From Bradyrhizobium viridifuturi (GTDB lineage Bacteria > Pseudomonadota > Alphaproteobacteria > Rhizobiales > Xanthobacteraceae): a stretch of DNA of 64,000 bases. The number at the start of each line of letters is the position of its first letter. The first letter of the stretch is position 1. Where the stretch lies: positions 1 through 64,000 of the forward strand of contig NZ_LGTB01000010.1 of NCBI RefSeq assembly GCF_001238275.1, written 5' to 3'. Made by a program: the position numbers and the translations under genes. Below, piece after piece: positions 27,422 through 36,538 of this stretch. A model generated the notes under the pieces. The model had not been told where the DNA came from. It worked only from the letters and a program-made list of their open reading frames with translations, and searched no databases.

Positions 27422-28309
27422 GTGAATGAACCACATTGCCAGCGCTTCGAAGTGCTGCTGGGGTGCTATTCTGGGCTGACAGGCACAGTGGGGGTCGGAT
27501 CGTGTCTGATCGGCAGCAGCTTCGATGCTGATTTAATCTTTGTCGAGCAAGGCCTCGAGCCGCACCATCTTCGTGTCACGCCGCATTTCAACTCGATCGA
27601 GATCGAGGCATTGGCGAGCGACGTTCGTGTCGAGGGGCGTGAGACTGTTTTGCCAAACACGCCCATCATTGTCCCTCTTCCTGCCGTCCTTCATGCCGGA
27701 GAAATGTCGATCCGGTGGTCTATCGAGGGTCTCGAAAAAGCTGGCTCTATCGATCGTCGGCGTGTATCGCTCGCCGGACTCGCCATGGTCGTTATCAGCT
27801 TTGCCGCGGTTGGCACATTCTCGACCAGTTTTGTCCAGACCGACACGGCTGCAGTGCCAAGTTCGCCTCCTGCCGCGGACGTTTCACCCAAGCTGGCGCT
27901 CAGCGCTCCTGATGCTCCGGCCACCGATACAACTGCGGAGCTGCTACAAGAGGAAGTTGACAGAGCAGGCCTTGTCGGCATCAAAGTTGGCTCCGCGCCC
28001 GGCGTTGTCACCGCCGACGGCAGCGTTACGCCCGCTGGACTTGCCACTTGGCAGAACATCCAGCAACGGTTGGATCGCGATAGCAACGGCGCTTATACGC
28101 TCGTCAATGCAGTCGTCGTCAAGGATGAGAAGACACCCTCTGCGATTGGGATCCAGGCTGTGTGGCGCGGCAGCGACCCTTATATCGTCATTGCTGGTCA
28201 AAAATACTTTGTGGGCGCGCTTTTGAGCAATGGATGGACCGTCAACGGAATTGAGGAAGGGCGTGTGTTGCTGAGCCGGAATGGCCGGCTTGCCGCTCTG
28301 TCCTATTAG
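27422..28309 (+). CDS. Y4yQ-type inner-membrane ring protein (SctD-like)
   Basis: The GTG start at 27422 has AGGAGAG upstream. The 295-residue protein has a cytoplasmic FHA-like domain of about 115 residues (VGSCLIGSSFDADLIFVEQG). One membrane helix follows (VSLAGLAMVVISFAAVGTFS, about 117-136), then a periplasmic part with a C-terminal beta-rich domain (DPYIVIAGQKYFVGALLSNG). This is the SctD/PrgH/YscD layout. SctD makes the outer ring of the inner-membrane complex and pairs with SctJ (RhcJ). Confidence 0.75.
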   Translation: MNEPHCQRFEVLLGCYSGLTGTVGVGSCLIGSSFDADLIFVEQGLEPHHLRVTPHFNSIEIEALASDVRVEGRETVLPNTPIIVPLPAVLHAGEMSIRWSIEGLEKAGSIDRRRVSLAGLAMVVISFAAVGTFSTSFVQTDTAAVPSSPPAADVSPKLALSAPDAPATDTTAELLQEEVDRAGLVGIKVGSAPGVVTADGSVTPAGLATWQNIQQRLDRDSNGAYTLVNAVVVKDEKTPSAIGIQAVWRGSDPYIVIAGQKYFVGALLSNGWTVNGIEEGRVLLSRNGRLAALSY

Positions 28310-28342
28310 CCTTTCAGGACGCAGGTAAGGAAGCAAACTGCC

Positions 28343-28882
28343 ATGACTAGGCTGCCCCCGAATCCCGTCGAGTCTGGCACCTCTTTTCAGGGACCAAACG
28401 TTGATCATCATGCATCTGGCATCACGCCGGGCAGTTCTCGAGCAAGGTCCATCGGGATTGACCGGACGCGTGGCAATGATGACAAGAGCCGCAGCGCACT
28501 TCGCCGGCATAGTGAGGCGCCGGATCACTTGGTTGAAGCCACGATCGATAGCGCGCTCGAACTCAGCTCGATCAATGCGATTTCGCGCGTCAATCTCGAC
28601 GAGGCTCGCGCCAAGCCAGGTCAGATTGAGCCAGGCTCGGAACTCGCTTGGCTTAACGGGCCTAATCTCGCGCATAGCCTGCTCTCGTTCGTGACGCCGC
28701 GCCTACGTCATTCGCACGTTCTGCGTCCCGAACAACACGGCCCTCTTTTGGAGCGTTTAGCCAATACGCTATCTGCTGCCCCGGAGGACTTGGTGGCACG
28801 TGAAGGAGCCGCCCTTCTGCAGCTGGAGCTGCAGCGGCTAATCTTGCTCCGGCAGAGCCACAACGGCTTGATCAAAGGCTAG
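28343..28882 (+). CDS. Unrecognised T3SS protein, possible SctX/YscX-like
   Basis: This 179-residue protein has a disordered N-terminal half rich in Ser, Arg and Gly. Its helical C-terminal half reads SLLSFVTPRLRHSHVLRPEQ, then GAALLQLELQRLILLRQSHN. It lies two bases before a small TPR gene, which is followed at once by rhcV. In Ysc-type systems the order yscX-yscY-yscV is fixed, so a SctX role (secreted partner of the SctY chaperone) is suggested by position. No decisive sequence motif was seen, so this stays an inference. Confidence 0.5.
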   Translation: MTRLPPNPVESGTSFQGPNVDHHASGITPGSSRARSIGIDRTRGNDDKSRSALRRHSEAPDHLVEATIDSALELSSINAISRVNLDEARAKPGQIEPGSELAWLNGPNLAHSLLSFVTPRLRHSHVLRPEQHGPLLERLANTLSAAPEDLVAREGAALLQLELQRLILLRQSHNGLIKG

Positions 28883-28884
28883 CG

Positions 28885-29313
28885 ATGGCCGATCCAGACA
28901 AATTGCAATACGCCGCATCTACACAGCCGCCAAACGTTTCCGAAGCCGATGCTCTCGAGCTGGTCACTGGTCCGGAGCGAGATTTGCTCTGCGTGCTTTC
29001 TTATATTTATCTATCGTGCGGGCAAAGCGCAAAGAGCCTGGCTCTGTTGCGGCTGGTTGCTCACGAACAGTCTCGAGACATCGGCCTGCTGCGGATCCTG
29101 GCCTATGCTCTCATCTCGGAGCGTCGCGGTGACGAAGCACTGTCGGTATTGGATCGGCTTGACCAACTAGATGACGAGCCATCCTCATCTATGCCCTTGA
29201 TGCTAATGCGCAGCCACGCCCTACGCCACGCCGGCCGCATGACCGAAGCGCAGGCCACCTTCAAGCGTTATGTCTCATTGCGGGGCAACACTGCTGCAGC
29301 TAGGCAACAATAA
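28885..29313 (+). CDS. TPR-type T3SS chaperone, possible SctY/YscY-like
   Basis: This 142-residue protein has a start preceded by AAAGG, two bases after the previous stop. Helical pairs resemble tetratricopeptide repeats (LLCVLSYIYLSCGQSAKSLA; RILAYALISERRGDEALSVL; SHALRHAGRMTEAQATFKRY). Small TPR proteins act as chaperones of secreted subunits. Nine bases separate it from rhcV, which supports a SctY-like role towards the preceding protein and SctV. Confidence 0.6.
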   Translation: MADPDKLQYAASTQPPNVSEADALELVTGPERDLLCVLSYIYLSCGQSAKSLALLRLVAHEQSRDIGLLRILAYALISERRGDEALSVLDRLDQLDDEPSSSMPLMLMRSHALRHAGRMTEAQATFKRYVSLRGNTAAARQQ

Positions 29314-29321
29314 GGCTTTTC

Positions 29322-31433
29322 ATGGCCAACGTTTTACGAAATCTCATCACGCGCGCGCCCGCGCACCCGGATTTGATGGTCGCGCTGATGCTTCTTCTAG
29401 CGATCGGAATGATGATCATGCCGATCCCGATCGTCGTGATCGATATGCTGATCGGCTTCAATCTGGGCTTTGCCATATTGCTGCTGATGGTCGCCCTGTA
29501 TCTCAACACGCCACTCGACTTTTCGTCGCTGCCGGGCGTCATCCTGATATCCACAGTTTTTCGCCTCGCCCTTACCGTTGCAACGACGCGGCTGATCCTG
29601 TCCGAGGGTGACGCCGGCAGCATCATCCATACGTTCGGCGATTTCGTCATATCCGGCAACATCGCCGTCGGCATTGTCATATTCCTGATCGTAACCATGG
29701 TGCAATTCATGGTTCTCGCCAAGGGCGCCGAACGAGTGGCAGAGGTGTCGGCGCGCTTCACGCTTGATGCGCTCCCGGGCAAGCAAATGGCGATCGACGC
29801 GGAACTGCGCAACGGCCATATCGACCAGCATGAAGCCCGCAGCCGGCGCGGCGTGCTGGAGCGGGAAAGCCAGCTTCACGGCGCAATGGACGGCGCCATG
29901 AAATTCGTGAAGGGCGATGCCATCGCCGGACTCGTAGTCATTTGTATCAACATGCTAGGTGGCATCACGATCGGCTCGCTCTCCAGGGGCATGTCCCTTG
30001 AGGAGGCGATGCATCAATACACTATCCTGACAATCGGTGATGCGCTCATTTCGCAGATCCCAGCGCTGCTGCTGTCAATTACAGCCGCAACCATTGTCAC
30101 TCGTGTCAACGGCCCTTCCAGACTCAATCTCGGCGCTGATATCGTCAACCAGCTTACGGCCAGCACCCAAGCGCTCCGGCTGGCTGCCTGTGTCCTGCTT
30201 GTGATGGGACTCGTTCCTGGCTTCCCTTTGCCCCCCTTTGTCATACTGGCCGCGCTCTTTTCCGCCGCCAGCTTTGTCAAGGTTGGCGTGCCAGAGAGCA
30301 AGACCGCTCCCGAGGCCGGCGTCAGTCCCACCGGTTCGGCTCCCGCGGCCACGCAGAGTCAGAAGCAAACCGTGCCGGCCGAAGCACTCCCGATTACGCT
30401 GTTGCTGGCGCCGAACCTCATGCAGGCAATGGACGTGGGGGAGCTCGGGCGGTGCGTCGCACGGGTTTCGGCACTGGTCTCAGCTGATCTGGGCATCACA
30501 ATTCCACGAATTCCCGCTCAAAGCGCCAACCACCTGGCCCGATCGCAATTCAGTGTGGCCGTCGAGGGCGTGCCCGTAGAAGAGGGCGCTATTGATCCGA
30601 CAAAGCTCTTGCTTGATGACGATGTGGCGAACATCGAATTGAGCGGCATCCCTTTCTGGCCCGATCCAGACACGAATCGGATCTGGATCGAACAGGGCCA
30701 TGCGGCTGCTCTCAAGGCGGCCGGCATAGGGCATCACGGACCGAGCGAAATCATCGCCTTGCGCGTCCGGTCTACGCTGACGCGCTATGCACAGCGCTTG
30801 GTTGGCATTCAGGAAACGCGCCAGTTGCTTGGCCGGATGGAGCAGGAATATGCCGATCTCGTGAAGGAGGTGCTGCGCACGACACCGATTCCTCGGATCG
30901 CGGATGTCCTGCGTCGTCTGCTAGACGAGGGCATCCCCATCCGGAACACCCGCTTGGTTCTGGAAGCGCTTGCGGAATGGAGCGAACGGGAGCAAAACGC
31001 TGTACTGCTCACCGAATATGTGCGCTCTGTTCTGAAGCGGCAGATCTGTCACCGCTATGCCAACGCACATCGCGTTGTGGCTGCCTTTATCGTTGAGCGC
31101 GAGACTGAGGATATCGTGCGGGGTGCCGTGCGCGAGACCGCCGTCGGCCCGTACCTCGTTTTGGAGGACCGGCAAAGCGAAATGCTGCTCTCCCAATTTC
31201 GCCAGATCCATTCGAGCATCGCGCGCAGCCAAAACCAGCCAGTTATTCTGGGTTCGATGGATATCCGACGTTTCGTTCGCGGCTTTCTCACCCGCAACGG
31301 AATCGACCTACCTGTCCTTTCTTATCAAGACCTCGCCGCAGATTTCACGGTCCAGCCGATCGGATCCGTGAAGCTAGCACCTGCCAAGGACAAGAGCCCT
31401 TCGCCGGGCGGTCTCCTGAGCGCTGCGAGTTGA
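29322..31433 (+). CDS. rhcV: RhcV, major export-gate protein (SctV)
   Basis: The 703-residue FHIPEP-family protein carries about eight N-terminal membrane helices (LMVALMLLLAIGMMIMPIPI onward) with the conserved PGKQMAIDAELRNG and YTILTIGDALISQIPALLLS. The large cytoplasmic domain ends near residue 690 (SYQDLAADFTVQPIGSV). SctV forms a nonameric ring under the gate that receives chaperone-substrate complexes. Length is typical. It is the sixth gene of the nopC operon. Confidence 0.95.
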   Translation: MANVLRNLITRAPAHPDLMVALMLLLAIGMMIMPIPIVVIDMLIGFNLGFAILLLMVALYLNTPLDFSSLPGVILISTVFRLALTVATTRLILSEGDAGSIIHTFGDFVISGNIAVGIVIFLIVTMVQFMVLAKGAERVAEVSARFTLDALPGKQMAIDAELRNGHIDQHEARSRRGVLERESQLHGAMDGAMKFVKGDAIAGLVVICINMLGGITIGSLSRGMSLEEAMHQYTILTIGDALISQIPALLLSITAATIVTRVNGPSRLNLGADIVNQLTASTQALRLAACVLLVMGLVPGFPLPPFVILAALFSAASFVKVGVPESKTAPEAGVSPTGSAPAATQSQKQTVPAEALPITLLLAPNLMQAMDVGELGRCVARVSALVSADLGITIPRIPAQSANHLARSQFSVAVEGVPVEEGAIDPTKLLLDDDVANIELSGIPFWPDPDTNRIWIEQGHAAALKAAGIGHHGPSEIIALRVRSTLTRYAQRLVGIQETRQLLGRMEQEYADLVKEVLRTTPIPRIADVLRRLLDEGIPIRNTRLVLEALAEWSEREQNAVLLTEYVRSVLKRQICHRYANAHRVVAAFIVERETEDIVRGAVRETAVGPYLVLEDRQSEMLLSQFRQIHSSIARSQNQPVILGSMDIRRFVRGFLTRNGIDLPVLSYQDLAADFTVQPIGSVKLAPAKDKSPSPGGLLSAAS

Positions 31434-31450
31434 GACAGCACGAGCAGGCC

Positions 31451-32047
31451 ATGAATTCAAGTGGAACCAAACGTCGGCGGCGCTTGTGCTTCGCTAGTCC
31501 AGGCCCATGGTCGATTCTGCCTGCGATCATCACTATTATGATGCTCACCGGTTGCGCGAGCCTGTCCGATCGTCGCCAGCAGTGGTCCACGTCAGACCTA
31601 GCAGACGCCAGAGAGTTTGATCCGGCCATGCGCGACCGCATCTCGCGCGCTCTCACTGATGCTGATGAGCAGAATCTACGCGCGGCCCTGGACCAACGAC
31701 CGGACAACGTCAATGCGGCAATTTCTCTTGCGCGGGCCTTGTTGGCGCGAAACTCCTCAGATCAGGCACTTCAGGTGCTCAATGAGGTACTATTGGCAGC
31801 CCCCGGCGACCTGCGCGCATTGAATGCAAAGGGCGTCGTGCTCGACCAACAGGGGCGCCACGAGGAGGCGCAAGTGCTATACCGTCAAGGCCTCGCGATC
31901 GAGCCCACAAGTTCAATGTTGCGCAACAATCTCAAGCTGTCGGCTGCACTTGAAGGCAAGACGGGCAGCCGAAACTCCAATCAAGAGTTGCAAACTGGCG
32001 ACCAGCACGCGTTAGCCAGATCGAGATCTCACAGCCAACAGCGGTAA
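31451..32047 (+). CDS. TPR lipoprotein (Y4yS type)
   Basis: The ATG at 31451 lies 17 bases after the rhcV stop. The 198-residue protein has a lipoprotein signal (SILPAIITIMMLTGCASLSD; lipobox LTGC) and TPR-like repeats (ISLARALLARNSSDQALQVL; LNAKGVVLDQQGRHEEAQVL). This is the Flp-pilus TadD-like layout and agrees with the CpaC/CpaD-like outer-membrane genes elsewhere in the locus. The last gene of the operon; NGR234 y4yS occupies the same place. Confidence 0.75.
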   Translation: MNSSGTKRRRRLCFASPGPWSILPAIITIMMLTGCASLSDRRQQWSTSDLADAREFDPAMRDRISRALTDADEQNLRAALDQRPDNVNAAISLARALLARNSSDQALQVLNEVLLAAPGDLRALNAKGVVLDQQGRHEEAQVLYRQGLAIEPTSSMLRNNLKLSAALEGKTGSRNSNQELQTGDQHALARSRSHSQQR

Positions 32048-33505
32048 ATCGCAATGCCTACCATGTCGGTCGTCTGACCGACAGACAGCTGGATAATGAT
32101 CTCGTGCAGAGATTACAGGGCACATTTGATTTCGAACGATGTTGTCGCGAGGAGCCCAACCTTATCGTGTACAATCGCGAGAGCCGAGTGCCCTCTCTTG
32201 GCTGGATGGCGTGAGCCCGACACGCGCTCGCTTCGATGGAGCAGGCCTCTACCCTCAATTAGAAGCCAATAGGTTCAAACCGATCTTTCACACGACTGCC
32301 TAACCAAGTCATCCAGCCACTATTCCATATCTTGAATTTACCCATTCTCGGGCAGCGGATCCTTGAATCGTCCGACCACTTCAACGAGGACACGCAGTCG
32401 AACAATTAAAATATCTCTCAAGCTCCGCAACTGCACGGTCTTCCCAATCTGCAGCTTGCGCGAGCAATGAGCCCCCTTGGATTGGCCGAAATGCGGCAGC
32501 CTGCCGGCACAGAGACGCAATCGCGCGATAGCGGCGCACATTTTCCATAACGGCCAGTCCGATCATGTGAAGATATTTCCCCTGCGGTCCCAGGCGAGAA
32601 CTTGCTGCATAACAGTTTTTGATCCGTTAGCGGCAAGGCCGAAAGGCGTGAATGGTTGGCAGATTCTTGCCGCCTTGACAGCCGAAGAACTTTTTTGAGG
32701 AGGACGTCTTCCATCAAGCGCGCCTCGGCGATGCCGGCCAAGGTCGCCATTGCTCCGCGTTTGCTCGGCAACAAACTCAGCCAGGCAAGAGCATAGATGA
32801 CGAACAGGATCGAGCGCGCTTCTCGGCTTACACATCAATCAAGCGGCCTGCAATGCTGGTTGGCTTCTAATGTGAAGTCACAAGCGGCCAACGCGTTGTC
32901 AACCCCTTGATGAGGCCAAGGATTGGGATCGCCCCCGACGCAGTTTGACATCCCTTGGTGCCAGTCCGAGCCTCGGTCCCATGCCACGCGACAGGGCTAA
33001 TTCTGCGCAGTCCAGGCTGACCGATCCCTAGCCCGAACCAGCGGCTCGATGGAGCTCGGGACACTAAGCGTACCTGTCAGCATGACAGCCCCGCGGGGGC
33101 TGCACTCTCGACGTCAGCGCATCAGCTTTCCCCTCCAATTGAGAGTCTGGTTTTCGATTTGCAGCCCTAGGCCACAAGTACCTGCTGCCTTTCCGGGCGG
33201 CGCTTCGGCCAAGGCAGACGTCTCCGATCTAGAATCAACTCGCCAAAGCATACAGGTGACGGTACGTGTAGTTTGCAGCAGACTGCTGTACGAGCGCACG
33301 ATTTACGATGGCACGCTGGAGCGCTCGCACCGCGATTTGGGGCACTCAGATGATCACGCCTGTTCGGCGGCACTGGAGTCCAAAAGAACTATTCAATTCT
33401 CTTACGTCAAGGATGTTCAATGCTGAGCCGTCGGCTATTTGTGCGCGCTGGAACAAATTGTGGCCTGACCTATGCACGGTATATGACGCTCGGCACCTTA
33501 AATAA
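32048..33505. other. Gene-poor region after the rhcV operon
   Basis: No intact gene recognised. A short plus-strand piece at about 32053-32214 is protein-like (YHVGRLTDRQLDNDLVQRLQ ending VPSLGWMA) but has no usable start. Confidence 0.4.
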
Positions 33506-33997
33506 GAGTTAGCCGATCGAAACCTCATCGTTAGCGATGAAGCTGCGGCATTCTTCAATGCCTGGGCGATCGACGAGGAACGCCACACCGATCGCCTCAT
33601 CGGCATCATTGAACTCGTCGCTAATGGGTCCGAAAAAGATCTTCGGAAGAAATTGGACGCTCGGTCGCACGATTTTGGTCCAATCGTTGAGCACCTGAAG
33701 GACGAATTCTTCCTCATGGTTATGATTGCATTTGATGAGATGTTCACTTGCCGTGCCTATGCGACAGATAAACCCTTCTATGACGCCCTCGGTAACAACA
33801 CGTTTCATCACTGACTGAAGGAGGTGCCTGCTGCCGAGGCGGTTCACTCGATGAACGCCGTCGACGCTATCCGTGCGCGATACCCCCACCGCATTGGCCA
33901 AGTGGACTCAATCATCAACAATCCAATCCGCGCGACCGAACGCCTACGCTATTCCGGCATCTTCGTCCTCGACTACTTCGCCGGCAGCGTACTCTAG
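33506..33997 (+). pseudogene. Ferritin-like di-iron protein, broken by stop codons
   Basis: A plus-strand frame reads ADRNLIVSDEAAAFFNAWAI then DEERHTDRLIGIIELVANGS, followed by FDEMFTCRAYATDKPFYDAL. An in-frame TGA at 33812 sits where Trp would be natural, and the protein continues in the same frame (LKEVPAAEAVHSMNAVDAIR, then YSGIFVLDYFAGSVL). The two E-x-x-H elements (EERH and AEAVH) are the iron ligand pattern of ferritin-like di-iron proteins. An in-frame TAA at 33503 cuts the N-terminal part, and no start is visible. Substrate unknown. Confidence 0.55.
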
Positions 33998-34430
33998 AGA
34001 ACGCTCGCCGACTCTCGCATCCTGACCATGAGAAATATCGCCAGGCAATGTGTAGAGCAGAATGTTGACAGCGAGCCTATCGAAACTTGCGTCGACGCCA
34101 CGTCGCCGCCCTTCCCCGTCAATTTCCGTTGCGCCAATCGACTCCAGCTTTTCGTTTGCGTTCGAGCGTTTCGCATTTCGGCGATCGCATCAGGAACGCC
34201 CGATCTTCTACAAGTCTGCCCAAGCTCTATAGATGCAGTTGCCGTCACGCATCGGACCGGCGCCCGGGCGATTTGCGTCGTCGCGGATTTACGAACTGAC
34301 GAGACGCATCGAGCGAAAACGTCGTCACGCGTTTGGAGATACTTGATCGGGCCAACCTATGTCGAACGAGCTAGATCCGCGACTGCTCTCCAGGCCGTGC
34401 AGCACCACCTGAATCGTGTTTACATCGATG

Positions 34431-34569
34431 CTACAAGCTGACGCTACGTAAGGTTCACGTCCTTCATGACGATCCAGCGATCGGTAGATAGAACGCTATC
34501 GCAACGATCATCAGGCTCACGGTTGATCCTTCGACGCCCGGCCTTCCGGTTACTCACGAACCTTACGTA
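34431..34569. repeat. 12-bp inverted repeats 125 bp apart, next to a dispersed 18-mer
   Basis: TACGTAAGGTTC (34445-34456) is repeated in inverted order at 34558-34569. The left copy overlaps the end of CTACAAGCTGACGCTACG (34431-34448), a motif found twice more with one change at 43770 and 48726. Possibly a small non-autonomous mobile element; nothing else recognisable lies between 33998 and 34786. Confidence 0.45.
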
Positions 34570-34786
34570 AATCACGAGCAGGAGCGATTACTTACTACTC
34601 CCAGCGTGCGCCGCCGTCTCAGTCAGACCGCGCAACTCTGCTCGATGTTGAAAACGTTCATCAACCTGAGGAGCTCTCGCGTCAAAAATTCAATTACTCT
34701 TCTTTCTGCCATGTTCTCACCCAAAGCAGTGACGCGCCGATTGCGCACTTCGCGCGCGGCAAGAGCGAGTGCCTCAGGAGAATTCA

Positions 34787-35536
34787 ATGGTGAAGCCAGT
34801 TGTGATTGTGGTGGGTGCAGACAAGGGAGGAGTCGGCAAGACGACCGTATCACGAACGCTGCTGGACTACTTCAGCGTCAACAACGTGCAAACACGCGCT
34901 TTCGATACGGAGTCTCCGCGGGGAACGCTGAAGCGCTTTTATCCCGAGATCACCGAGATCGTCGACATGACGACGACCGCGGACCAGATGAAGATTTTCG
35001 ATACCCTGAACTCCGGGCTATCCGTCACCGTCATCGACGCTCGCGCCGGATTGCTGTCCTCAGCGCTAGCCTCCTTGCGCGACATCGGATTTCTGGATTC
35101 GGCGCGGTCCGGCCAGGTTACGTTTGCCGTATTCCACATTCTAGGATCGTCTATCGCTTCGCTCGACGAGATCGAGGAGACCGCTAACTTCATGAGCGGA
35201 GCAAAGTACTATCTGGTCAAGAACTTCATCAATGACACTCAGTTCTTCCAGTGGGACCAGTCGACCTATAACTCCTATTTTCACCGCATCAAACAGGCCA
35301 CCGAGTTGACCATCCCGAAACTTAACGAGATGGCCTTTGAGCAGGTCGAAGTCGCATCCGTCCCGTTCGTAGATTTCGTCGCAAACAAGGGCCGCAACGA
35401 TGAGCCCGCGAACAACTCCTTCGTGCTACGCGGTTATGTCCGGCACTGGCTTGCAAATGTCTGGAGCGAGTTTGATCGCATCAACTTGACGGAATTGGCC
35501 GGCGCCAAGTCTGCGACGCGGAGTGGCGAGAAGTAG
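34787..35536 (+). CDS. ParA/MinD-like P-loop ATPase, first of a tandem pair
   Basis: Start at 34787 (MVKPVVIVVGADKGGVGKTT) has AGGAG upstream. The deviant Walker A motif KGGVGKTT is that of the ParA/MinD/ArsA class, which act as nucleotide-switched dimers. The 249-residue body contains DTESPRGTLKRFYPEITEIV and SVTVIDARAGLLSSALASL, the latter in the Walker B region. There is no parB or minE nearby, so plasmid partition is unlikely. The next gene is a diverged paralogue with the same internal landmarks. Function unknown. Confidence 0.7.
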   Translation: MVKPVVIVVGADKGGVGKTTVSRTLLDYFSVNNVQTRAFDTESPRGTLKRFYPEITEIVDMTTTADQMKIFDTLNSGLSVTVIDARAGLLSSALASLRDIGFLDSARSGQVTFAVFHILGSSIASLDEIEETANFMSGAKYYLVKNFINDTQFFQWDQSTYNSYFHRIKQATELTIPKLNEMAFEQVEVASVPFVDFVANKGRNDEPANNSFVLRGYVRHWLANVWSEFDRINLTELAGAKSATRSGEK

Positions 35537-35596
35537 TCGCATATTCTTGCGGGCCAAGAGAAGGCCGACATACGAAACGAGATTGATCTGCTGGCT

Positions 35597-36316
35597 ATGT
35601 TAGCAACCCCTATCTACATCATCTGCTCTCCTAGCCCGCAGGTCGGAAAAACCCTCATCGCTCGCGTCCTGAGCGAGTTCTTGCTGCTCAAAGACGGCAC
35701 CGCCCTGTCGTTCGATGTCAATCTAAAAGAGCCATCACTGCTTGATTATCTCCCTAAGATAACCGAGACCGCGGATGTGACGGACACTTACGGCAAGATG
35801 CAGCTGATGGACCCGCTTATCTTCCACGATCGGGTACCCAAGGTGATCGATCTCGGCTTCCATGCCTTCGACGAGTTCTTCAAGATGTGCGAGGAGATCG
35901 GCTTCTTAAAGGAGACGGCGCGCCGCTATGTCGCTCCTATCATTCTCTTCATCGCAGGCGCTGACCGCATTTCCTTTCGCGGTTATGACATGCTGCGGCG
36001 TCAGATTCCGCCAGCATCGCTGGTCACCGTCCACAATGAATTTGCGCTGCGCGGCGGATTACCTGAAGTCATGGATGGCGAGCGAGTGCTCCGGATTTCC
36101 GCGCTGCCGCCATTTCTCAAGAGATACATAGACCGACTTGGCTTTTCCTTCACCGGATATCTACGGGACGAAAAGGACTGGTCCACCGAGCTGCATCAGT
36201 GGATACGACGGAACTACACAATGTTCCGCGATCTAGAATCGAGTTTGATGCTGCGAAGATCCTCTCGATCGCGGGGGACGAACATCGAGAGCCTGCGTTG
36301 CACAAAGGCAACTTGA
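35597..36316 (+). CDS. P-loop ATPase paralogue, second of the pair
   Basis: This 239-residue protein starts MLATPIYIICSPSPQVGKTL. The Walker A is SPSPQVGKT, without the signature lysine of ParA proteins at its front. Internal landmarks run parallel to the upstream gene: DVNLKEPSLLDYLPKITETA and KMQLMDPLIF, then VIDLGFHAFDEFFKMCEEIG. The two genes are 60 bp apart and probably co-transcribed. The pair may form a heteromeric ATPase, but this is inference from paralogy and order alone. Confidence 0.65.
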   Translation: MLATPIYIICSPSPQVGKTLIARVLSEFLLLKDGTALSFDVNLKEPSLLDYLPKITETADVTDTYGKMQLMDPLIFHDRVPKVIDLGFHAFDEFFKMCEEIGFLKETARRYVAPIILFIAGADRISFRGYDMLRRQIPPASLVTVHNEFALRGGLPEVMDGERVLRISALPPFLKRYIDRLGFSFTGYLRDEKDWSTELHQWIRRNYTMFRDLESSLMLRRSSRSRGTNIESLRCTKAT

Positions 36317-36538
36317 GGCTGAGACTACTCGCCATCCATTCGTTAAGCTTATGAGCAGTCATTTGACCGGCCGCCAATAGCTTTGGCCAAAATGAAATGC
36401 ACTGTGCGAATCCCCGCCTGGATTGGGTTCAATCAAGCGAACTTTTTTTGAGCTCACCCGCACCCAATCGCGCGACCGGCAACTGCCCTCTTGGGCTTTG
36501 CGGGCGACGAGACGCATCGATGATGCCAGCGGAGGAGC

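Noticed and set aside
33117..33136. ATCAGCTTTCCCCTCC, tts-box-like
   Set aside because: Right half does not match and no gene follows.
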